Source: Rana temporaria (lineage: Eukaryota; Chordata; Amphibia; Anura; Ranidae). From it: a stretch of DNA of 64,000 bases. The position numbers and the translations under genes are program-made. The stretch covers positions 589,859,832 through 589,923,831 of the forward strand of contig NC_053489.1 of assembly GCF_905171775.1 (NCBI RefSeq), in the 5' to 3' direction. Below are positions 55,801 through 64,000 of this stretch, in pieces. Positions within the stretch are counted from its first letter, which is position 1. Every line of letters starts with the position of its first letter. The notes below the pieces were generated by a model. That model was not told where the DNA came from. It made no database searches and saw only the letters and a list, made by a program, of their open reading frames with translations.

Positions 55801-56319
55801 GTATGTGTGGAAAACAGTGATACCTATGTCAATATAGTTTAAATATTGGTCTATACGGACAACAGTGATAGTCTTGATTGGACACTGCATTGCCGAAGAA
55901 CCCTGAGCTGGTTTCAATCTATGCCCTCTCTCCCTAAGATGTCATTCTATTCAAGCTGAATTTCCCAACTATTTGCAAATTCTACATTGCTAAAAATCTA
56001 GGTTGTATGACGCTATATAAGGGGAATTTTGATGAAGAGTTTTAAGTGATATTAGATAACATAATTTAATTAAACTCTAAAGTATCCATGATTAACTGAC
56101 ATTTAGGTTGACTAAAGTGTTAATTTTGACATCAAATTTTGATTTAATTTTAGTCATAGTCTAAAATGCTATATTTTAGTTTTAGTCGTATTTTAGTTAT
56201 CTGAATTGTTTTAGTTTTAGTCGTGATTTAGTCGACTAAAATCTCCTACATTTTAGTCAACTAAATTCATTTTAGTCTACTAAAATCTAAAGGGTTTCGT
56301 TAAATTGCAATGCATTATT
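55801..56319. other. Upstream flank of the - strand TLR with a TTTTAGT-rich repeat
   Basis: Positions about 56108-56290 are built from ATTTTAGT/TAGTCGACTAAAAT phrases, and GTTAATTTTGACATCAAA recurs at 57475. No core promoter could be chosen with confidence. Confidence 0.5.
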
Positions 56320-56692
56320 TAATCACTTCAATACCTGGCATTTTCACCCCCTTCCTGCTAAGGCCAATTTTCAGCTTTCAGCGCTTTAACATTTTGAATG
56401 ACAATTGCGCGATCAAGGGGTTAAATGTGTTGACTAGGGAGTGATTCCAACTGTAGGGGGATGGGACTGACTAGGGGAGGAGACCGATCAGTGTTCCTAT
56501 ATGCTAAGACACACAGATCCACGTTCCTGCTCTGTCACAAGAACGTGCATGGGCTCCTCGGTGATGCGGTGAGTGGGTGTGCGTGCCCCCTATGCCGCCG
56601 GGAAGCCGAGGACGTCATAAGACGCCCGCCTAGGATGGGAGATACCATCTGCGGACATCATATGACTATAGGCGTGGAAGGAAGTGGTTAAG
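56320..56692. mobile_element. Short family D-related element
   Basis: TTTAATCACTTCAATACC and GGAAGTGGTTAA are decayed inverted ends. The CATTTTGAATGACAATTGCG phrase matches the element at 48340-49987. Confidence 0.6.
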
Positions 56693-56765
56693 CTTTTCTC
56701 TAGAATTTCCAAACTCATTTTATACTCCTGGAGCAAAAATCTAATAACATGTTATTATTTATGGT

Positions 56766-57400
56766 ATTAAAGTGATGGTAAACGATCACCTTGTAAAACA
56801 ACCCATTCAGTTTGAAATAGAAATGAAAGGCAAAACATTTGCGTATAGATATAAAAAAACATTATAAATACCTTTTTATCCCTTTTTTATAATTTTATAT
56901 AATGATCACATTCCCTCTGTTCTTAGCTGCATAAGAGCTGGGGGGGGGGGGAGCAGCAGCACACTGAGCTTCCCAGTGAGTGGTTGTGCGGGGGGTGTCA
57001 GAACAAGTCTGATCATTGGAGGAGAGCAGTTTAAGTTCCCAGAACAGCTAGAGAACTAACCACTGCAGTCCGCTCTCTGTTGACATCACAGAAATCAGTG
57101 CAGGCACTGCGTCATTCCGACAATGGGAGTCTGGATCCGCCAAGTGCCTGGACTGATACCCATCTCAGCCTCTCAGCAAGCCACTGAGAGAATGAGACGG
57201 CCATTCCCAGCCCCTCCACAGCTCAGCACTCCATTGAGCGTGGAGGAACAGAGCGGAGAGCTGCTGATTTACAGTCAGCAGTTCTCTGCTCAGGGAGCTG
57301 TGAAAACCAAGCCATCAGCAATGTTCGATCACTCAGTTCTCAGTGTAGAGACACTGCATGAGCATCCACCTAGGTAAGTATGATGGAGGAAAAAACAAAA
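56766..57400. repeat. Dispersed repeat, second copy of the family at 29154
   Basis: Shares CACCTTGTAAAACAACCC, AAATGAAAGGCAAAACATTT and the G-run plus GAGCAGCAGCACACTGAGCT with 29215-29410. It continues to CACCTAGGTAAGTATGATGG near 57380. An 84-codon frame (57123-57377) lies inside it and is not a credible gene. Confidence 0.7.
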
Positions 57401-58572
57401 CAAATCCATAATTCCCTTTTAATGTTTGAACATGCACTAAAGACATAGATTGAACCATTATGATATATAACCAGTGTTAATTTTGACATCAAAATACAAT
57501 TTAGTTTTAGTCATAGACTTTTGACTAAAATGTAATTTTGTTTTTTGTTGTATTTTAGTCATTCGATTTGTTTTAATTTTATTGTTTATTTTTTGGCTAT
57601 TTGTTCCTAAGATGAATATGTCCAGTTACAGCCTAGAGTTTTTATATCTTGATTATGGTGCTCAGTAATAAAGGATTTTCCCCAAGCAGCTCATTTGCAA
57701 CTCACTTGCATGGTATTATTTCCCATACACATTTCCATACGTTAAGCTGAATTAACACTTGTACTTTCTCTTCTTTAGTTATACTGGAAATAATGATGTT
57801 GTCAGTAAATTCTCTGTTCAATTTGCAATCTGCCCGACCTTGTCCTATATTCTTTATTATTGGGTCAATTTATTTGTGGCCTGATGGATTTTATTTTTTC
57901 TATTTACTTCTTAACACTTAATTCAATAAAAAAAATAAAAAATAATGCCTTCCCCCTCCAACCGGTGATGTTAACGGCCAAAATACCACTTGCCTGTTTA
58001 CTACCACATTGTTCCATGGTCATTTGCAGGCCTATGGGGAAGATTAATGGTAGATTAGAACAAATGAGTCCCTAGTTTATAATTCACTTTTTAAAATAAT
58101 AAAAAAGATGAAACATTTGTTGAAAGAGAAGCAGTGAGCTTTAATGATGAAGAAAAGTAGATAAAGTTTGTGAAAGGCAGCAATGGGGAAAATTAGGAAT
58201 TCAGCTGGATTTTAGACTTCAAGGTTGTGGTTTCTGTTTCTTTAATAACTAACTTTTCCTTGGAGTGAGTGGGGAATTTGTGCATTTGTGGAGATTGTCC
58301 TCACATCCTGTTTGGTCGCCAAGACACAAAGGAGTTGATTTACTGAAACTGGAGAGTGCAAAATCTGGTGCTGCACTGCATAGAAACCAATCAGCTTCCA
58401 GGTTTTATTGCCAAAAGTTAATTAAACAAGCTGAAGTTAGAAGCTGATTGGCTACCATGCACAGCTGCACCACATTTTGTTCTCGCCAAATTTAGTGAAT
58501 AAACCCTATTGTGAATAAAGTCATGGGAAAACTAAACTCTGGGAAAAGTCCTCCCTTGTAGTGGGGCTGCTA
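57401..58572. other. Intergenic, mostly nothing recognised
   Basis: 57470-57600 repeats the TTTTAGT-rich family of 56108. The rest shows no gene or element end. Confidence 0.45.
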
Positions 58573-58930
58573 GGGTTAAAGGGGTTGTAAAGGTAAACAA
58601 AATTTCCCTAAATAGCTTCCTTTACCTTAGTGCAGTCCTCCTTCACTTACCTCATCCTTCCATTTTGCTTTTAAATGTCCTTATTTCTTCTGAAAAATCC
58701 TCACTTCCTGTTCTTCTTTCTGTAACTCCACACAGTAATGCAAGGCTTTCTCCCTGGTGTGGAGTGTCATGCTCCCCCCTCCCTTGGACTACAGAATAGT
58801 CAGGACGCTCTCTACGTTGCAGATACAGAAAGGAGCTGTGTGTTAGTGGGCGTCCTGACTCTCCTGTAGTATAACATCTTTTTAATTTTAAAGCAACAAC
58901 AACAAAAAAATCCTTTACTATCACTTTAAG
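58573..58930. mobile_element. Inverted-repeat element, family F
   Basis: TTAAAGGGGTTGTAAAGGTAA at the left is mirrored by TCCTTTACTATCACTTTAAG at the right. No coding capacity. Confidence 0.7.
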
Positions 58931-58965
58931 GTTTTCACATCAAGGGGCATTTTATTATCTGGACT

Positions 58966-58998
58966 TAAAGTGGTTGTAAACCCTTTACAACCACTTTA
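58966..58998. repeat. 33-bp perfect palindrome of two family F ends
   Basis: TAAAGTGGTTGTAAA, CCC, TTTACAACCACTTTA: two complete family F termini with only three bases between them. Confidence 0.9.
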
Positions 58999-59006
58999 TG
59001 CAACAG

Positions 59007-59460
59007 TTAAAGGGGTTGTAAAGGTAAATGTTTTTTCACCTTAATGCATCCTATGCATTAAGGTGAAAAAACATCCGATGGTACTGGCCCCCCCCGAACC
59101 CCCGTTTTACTTACCTGACCCCTCGAAAGTCCCGCACGCGTCCACGTGATCCTCTTTGGTTCCCAGCCTGGCTGTTGATTGGCTAGGCTGGAAGGATTGA
59201 TAGCAGCGCAGCCATTGGCTGGCGCTGCTGGCAATCACAGCGGATGACGCGGCGCGCCGGGGGGGGGGCGAGTCATACAGTCGGTGGCTATGGCAGCCGC
59301 TGTATCACGGGAGCGCGCTCGCAAAAGCTTTCCACCATGCTCGCTCGCATGAAGGTGGAAAGCTTTTGCGAGGAGGAGCCGAGACAGCCGCCGAGGGACC
59401 CCAGAAGACAGCGTTCACAAAGTGTGTGTTTTTAAAAGCTTTCACAAAGTCAGAAACAGC
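59007..59460. mobile_element. Family F element with two strong hairpins, right end unclear
   Basis: It begins TTAAAGGGGTTGTAAAGGTA. A perfect 21-bp hairpin lies at 59029-59073 and a perfect 19-bp hairpin at 59318-59372. It includes a poly-G run and GC-rich interior. No right-hand complement of the end was found. Confidence 0.6.
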
Positions 59461-60340
59461 TAAGGGTATACATATACTAAATAAAGAAAAGTGAAATGAG
59501 TAACCTATTGTAAAGTAATAATAAAAATCAAAGCTGTTTACAGTAAAACCTGTTTAAAGTGTCACTAAGCCCACATCATAAAAAAACTAGCCATAAATGG
59601 TGTATTTCATGCTGTTTATACTCACTCAGTCACTATGGGGTTTGTTTTCTGTTTTCTGGGAAAAAAAAACTGGTTGATCCTGCTGCCCTCCATCACCACT
59701 TTATGTTCCCAATTCAGCTAGGGAGGATTTTACAGCTGTAGTGGCAACTCTGCGCATGCTCAGTTTTAAGTGAGCTTCTATGCTGAGCATTTCCTCCCTA
59801 TCACACCTTTGCCTCACACATGTAGGCGTATACATAGTGGTAAATGACAGTTTATTCTCACTCTTCTCTATGCTCACTAACCAGCTAAACACAATGGGGG
59901 ACGGGATATTACATATTGATTGATGGTGGCTCTACCTCCCTCTTATTTTAAGACACAGGCTGGAGGGGCGTGACACAGGGCAAGCCTGTGACTGGCACAA
60001 ATCCGCGCACACCATGTTATTTATACGAAATAATAAAGATTTGATTTCAAAAATATTTTTTCGTATGCCAATTTAAAACAGTTTATTGATATTATTTATT
60101 TATTTTTACTCTGTATTCCAAAGGCTGTTTTTTTTAACACGTGACCTTCAGCAGAGCACTTGAAGCTCCTCCTGCTTATATTTCCTTGCAGACAGGCTAG
60201 GAAAGATCTGGGTCATGTGACAGCTGTATATTGATTAAGACAGAGCCTTTGGAGTCAGGCTGCACATGCTCAGTTTGGTGTGTATTGCTAAAGAGGTTTT
60301 TTTCATGGGAGAGAGCTTGTGATCAGCGCAGGACCAATTG
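59461..60340. other. Intergenic, nothing certain
   Basis: No ORF of note. GTCACTAAGCCCACATCATA at 59561 looks like part of another dispersed repeat but no ends were paired. Confidence 0.4.
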
Positions 60341-60344
60341 CACC

Positions 60345-61405
60345 TGTAGCGCCCCCTTACTTCCAGTATGGGCACTAGGCTAAAGTTAGTGAGGAATGGG
60401 AGAGTTATTTTTGCTCCCATTCACAATTTGTCAAATTTGGGCTGCTGTCATTCCAGAAATGTCCTGTAGGTCAGCCTGCGCTCCAGGGGTGTTGTTTCCA
60501 CCCCTGGGCGACAGGTGGTGCTAGAGGGGTTCTGGCAGAGCCACTTTTCCCCAGCAGCCAATTAGAGGAGTTTTCCCTCGCGGAGCATTCTGGGGAGGGG
60601 TATATCTGTGGCAGACACCATCTTTATTGGTTCTTCTCACGCGTTCCAGGTGCGGCATCCACCTTTAGGGTGCGCGCATCCAACGGACCCCGGCGATGGC
60701 CTTCCAGGCCGGGGTCAAATGCTACGCGGAGCTTTATATTGGCGAGAGGGGCCCCAGTGACTTGCTGGGTCCCCCGCTCTACTGAGAAGATCCCAGGCTG
60801 TGTGCCGTTCGATTGGGGGGTCGGCTTGAGGAGAACCCGGAGGCAGGTTGTCCAACAGAGCTTGAACGAACCATCGGGGATCTGGTGACCGGAATGCTGA
60901 CAGGTACGCTTTGCTGTCATCTGGTGACCTAAGCTTAAATCTACTGGGAGGATTCGCTCAATTCGTCCATTTAGCTCATCCAAAGTAATAGGCCTGTGGC
61001 AGAGGCCCTAGAGCCGGGTCTGTGAGAGAGATCTGTTCCTCCCAGCAATCTAAAGTGACACTTCGGCTGCCAGGCTAGTGGCAGGAGTCTGTCCAGGGGC
61101 ACTTCACCCACTCTGGCTAGAGTGGCGACGAACTGCAATTTGATACTACTGAGAGCAGGATTGCTCGGTTCATATCCAGGCCTGATACTGCAAGGTTCTC
61201 CCTCTTGCTTCATCAACCTTTTCTTCCTATTTGATGTTGATGTTGGCCGTGTTGGCCTGGAAATAAAGCATTGGAAAACCTTTATTCATTGTCTGTACAT
61301 TCGCTCACTACTCTGTTCTCCAACTGCACCCCTAGACAACACTAAGGTAACTTAATACGCCGCTCCCAACAACAAATCAGCGGCTCCTGCAGGGGTAGCG
61401 CTACA
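60345..61405 (+). mobile_element. Solo LTR, 1.06 kb
   Basis: It starts TGTAGCGC and ends GCGCTACA, the TG...CA inverted ends expected of an LTR, and is flanked by CACC (60341-60344 and 61406-61409). A TATA-like GGGGTATATC near 60598 and AATAAA near 61262 in that order suggest + orientation. No primer site or coding region follows, so it is a solo LTR left by recombination. The LTR class is not assigned. Confidence 0.75.
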
Positions 61406-61409
61406 CACC

Positions 61410-61910
61410 CATATACTGCAAACCTCAACGGACACAAAGGTTATAATATCTCAGTGCTATCTTATGCTCCTATATGCGCTTTTAGAGGAATTCTCTATGA
61501 AACCAGCGGCCCAGTGGGAGGCAGACTTAGGTCCCATTACAGGAGAGCAATGGGAAGGGGCCCTTCAAGCTGTTAACACTTGTTAACCTGGAAAAATATA
61601 TATACCAACATAGGGGGTATCCTGAGAAAATTTGACAGACTATGGCCCACATTGGTTTGACACACAAGGAATTAGTTTTTAGAGAACTGGTACAGATAAG
61701 TCTGCTCAGATGCTTATAGACATAGTGGGTGCCCGGAGATATGATTGCCTGTGTAATATATCACATTGTAAGCAAAAAGCGGGAATGATATGGCTGCCAT
61801 TACAATGGCAAGGGTTCGCAGTATCTCACCATATGGAATTTAACACTGTATGTGCCAAGCAATAAATGCTTAATGTCACCTGCCTAGTGTAAGGTATGAC
61901 TGATGTTTAT
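61410..61910. other. Intergenic, nothing recognised
   Basis: No gene or repeat end recognised. Confidence 0.4.
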
Positions 61911-62334
61911 GTAAGGCCCCTTTCACACTGGGGCGGGAGGTGCGGTGGCGGTATAGCCCCGCTAAAAATAGCGGCGCTATACCGTTGGAATTGCCGCAGG
62001 ATTCGGCCGCTAGCGGTGCGGTATTAACCCCCGCTAGCGGCCGAAAAAGGGCACATCTGCAGAGGCGCATTGCGGGTGGTATTACAGCGGTTTGCCATTG
62101 TTTCAAACGGGAAGGAGCGGTGAAGGAGCGGTATACACACCGCTCCTCTCACCGCTCCAAAGATGCTGCTTGCAGAAGATTTTTTTCTCTCCCGCCAGTG
62201 CATCGCCTCGGTGTGAAAGCCCTCGGGCTTTCACATTGAGAATGCTGGGCAGGAGTTTTTCAGGCGGTATTTTGGCGCTATTTTTAGCGCTAAACCGTCT
62301 GAAAAACTCCTCATTGTGTAAGAGGCCTAATTGA
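61911..62334. mobile_element. Inverted-repeat element with AGGCCCCTTTCACACTG end
   Basis: AAGGCCCCTTTCACACTGGGG is mirrored by TTGTGTAAGAGGCCTAA. The interior has GCTAAAAATAGCGGCGCTAT and GCGCTATTTTTAGCGCTAA, also inverted. Reading frames in it overlap on both strands because of this symmetry and are not genes. Confidence 0.75.
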
Positions 62335-63360
62335 TTTCTCAATGTCAGATCGAAGTGTGATGTAATGTTTTGTTTGGTTTTGCTTCATTTTTCTTGCGCA
62401 ATAGAAACCTTGTGATTTAAAAAAACAAACAAAAAAGATACAGTTTATACTTAGCTACAGAGCGCTGTCAGTTTTTGGTTCTTCTCAGTTCTCCAGCATT
62501 CAATCCAATGCTATCTGACAGCAACACAGTTGAGCTTGGACCATATCATTGTGCCTTTTGTTTCATACATATACTAACATGGTGGATTTACAGCTTTTAG
62601 CGCCTGGAACCCAGTTTTGTCATTCCTTTATATTGTATGCATGTGCTACACTGCCAAACTGTTTAAGCACAAATTAGAGCATATCACTTGAGAAAAAAAA
62701 ATTATCTTTGAAAAGAGTAGAGAAGGATGTACTGGTAGCCATTGTTGTTGAGAAAAAATTAAGGGGAAATCCCAAAATTTTACAGTTGTTCCCAGAAAGA
62801 TGGGTGAAGAAATTTTCTAATAGGAACACTTGCTCCAGGCACACTGGAATATGGTAGATTTCCAACAATTTTCTATTGCGTTGATGGGACAGGAAGTGAA
62901 AGGTAATTCTCCCCAGGGTACACAGCCAGCGGAGAAATAACCTGGCAAGTGGTTTGACCCACTTCTACTCTATACACAATTTAACATATTTTTTTCGTTT
63001 TGACCATACATACTCTTTAAGAACTGATACATTTTTAGCCATTACATACAATGCAATTGTGAACTGTCAAGTGACCGAACGCAGAGTGGAAGCAGTGAAG
63101 AATGTAAAGCAGCACAGAAAAGTCGTAGGAGCCGCTGGATAGGAGGATGGACACTCTGTTCTTTGCCTTAACCTTCTTACGAACCTCAGCCCTTCTGAAA
63201 CACCAGGTTAAGTGTACAAACATACAATATCACAGGAGACCACTGGAAGTAATATTTAGTACCCAATACTAGTGCTATATCAAAGAAAACAGGCACCAAA
63301 CTAAGTAGTAAAGGAAAACTTAAAGGAGTTGTAAAGGAAAAAAAACATTTGCCTAAAATT
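62335..63360. other. Intergenic; starts of a family F element near 63323
   Basis: TTAAAGGAGTTGTAAAGG at 63323 is a family F left end, cut after about 40 bases by the element at 63361. Nothing else was recognised. Confidence 0.45.
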
Positions 63361-63742
63361 ACCGTATTTATCGGCATATACGCGCACTTTTTTCCCCTTA
63401 AAATAAGGGGAAAATCATGGGTGCGCGATATACGCCGAAACCCGCTTCCCGCGCTGTGTTTGAACGCCGCCGCCGACATATACCGAGCGCAGTACACTCG
63501 GGTACACTCGGCCAGGCGCAGGAAGTGGGGATCGTCTCAACAACAGCGCGGGAGAAGCGGGGAGGACAGCACTGAGGCCGCAGACGGACGCCGGACTGGA
63601 CAAGGCCGCCGATGGACGCCGGGCAAGACACCGACGAGGGGCATTCAAACTGTAAGTATTTTCTTTTTTTTCAGGAAATTTTCCTTCCAGGTTAGGGGTG
63701 CGCGCTATACGGCGGTGCGCGCTTTACCCCGATAAATACGGT
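63361..63742. mobile_element. MITE with TACCGTATTTATCGG ends, family E copy 2
   Basis: TACCGTATTTATCGGC and CCCGATAAATACGGTA are near-perfect inverted ends with TA at each side. The interior shares ATATACCGAGCGCAGTACAC with 30232-30648. It is inserted in a family F element. Confidence 0.9.
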
Positions 63743-64000
63743 AATGTCTGCAAGGTAGACAGATAGAATAGTGTAATGATTCTGTTAAAAAACGAGTAAA
63801 TACCTATTAAATTCCTTCATCTATATCACCTCCGGCATTGTAGTTTCTGTTCTCTCATTCACTTCCCGGTTTGCATCGCTCGTTCATGTAAGAACTACAT
63901 TACCCAGTATGAATTGCGGCACGCCCAGTAATTCACACCTCCTTGAAGTCTCTAACATGTAGAGAGCGTCCTGCCACACAGATGTAGTTCCCAGGAGGGG
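63743..64000. other. Window end, nothing recognised
   Basis: Non-coding; the right limit of the interrupted family F element was not seen. Confidence 0.35.

Noticed and set aside
57123..57377. 84-codon frame with a near-splice-donor end
   Set aside because: Lies within a dispersed repeat also present at 29154 and has no recognisable domain.

Overview
This window is vertebrate nuclear DNA, most likely from a frog and plausibly a true frog (Ranidae). It carries two intact Toll-like receptor genes in about 59 kb of almost wall-to-wall transposon sequence: hundreds-of-bp inverted-repeat DNA transposons, hAT-like elements with 8-bp target duplications, Tc1-like relics, L2/CR1-type LINEs, a Penelope-like element, LTR elements and several minisatellites. 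The frog assignment is inference from the receptor sequences and from the look of the repeat families; no database was searched. No bacterial features, CRISPR arrays, tRNA or rRNA genes were seen.

Genes. Both genes belong to the TLR1/6/10 clade. One lies on the + strand (37856-40318, 820 aa) and one on the - strand (53354-55744, 796 aa). They point at each other, with about 13 kb between stop codons. Each has its whole protein in one exon: signal peptide, LRR ectodomain, LRRCT cysteine cap, one membrane helix and a TIR domain with box 1, box 2/BB loop and box 3 intact. They probably act as cell-surface receptors that pair with a TLR2-type partner and signal through MyD88-family adaptors (family knowledge). 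A 690-bp inverted-repeat element sits directly after the stop codon of the + strand gene, and its 3-bp target duplication is the stop codon itself.

Layout. 1-9.7 kb: nested inverted-repeat elements and a 1.4-kb satellite. 9.7-12.5 and 19.3-20 kb: a minus-strand LTR retroelement with a tRNA-Lys-type primer site and a 460-bp tandem duplication. This LTR was split by a 6.8-kb Penelope-like element (12.5-19.3 kb) with near-identical pseudo-LTRs, a 15-bp target duplication, an RT plus GIY-YIG ORF, and a hammerhead-like fold in each pseudo-LTR. 20-36 kb: inverted-repeat elements, two LINE clades, and a 249-bp element at 24.7 kb that also has a hammerhead-like core and a 15-bp target duplication. 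27.2-29.1 kb: a hAT-type element containing long TATC and TTTC tracts. 36-56 kb: the TLR pair, a 516-bp fold-back palindrome flanked by TTAA, and minisatellites. 56-64 kb: more inverted-repeat elements and a solo LTR.

The most interesting structure outside the genes is the Penelope-like element together with the short hammerhead-bearing insertion. They suggest an autonomous/non-autonomous pair carrying self-cleaving-ribozyme-like RNAs. Other notable points are the stop-codon insertion in the TLR gene and the TTAA-flanked palindrome, for which the window itself contains a homologous empty site.
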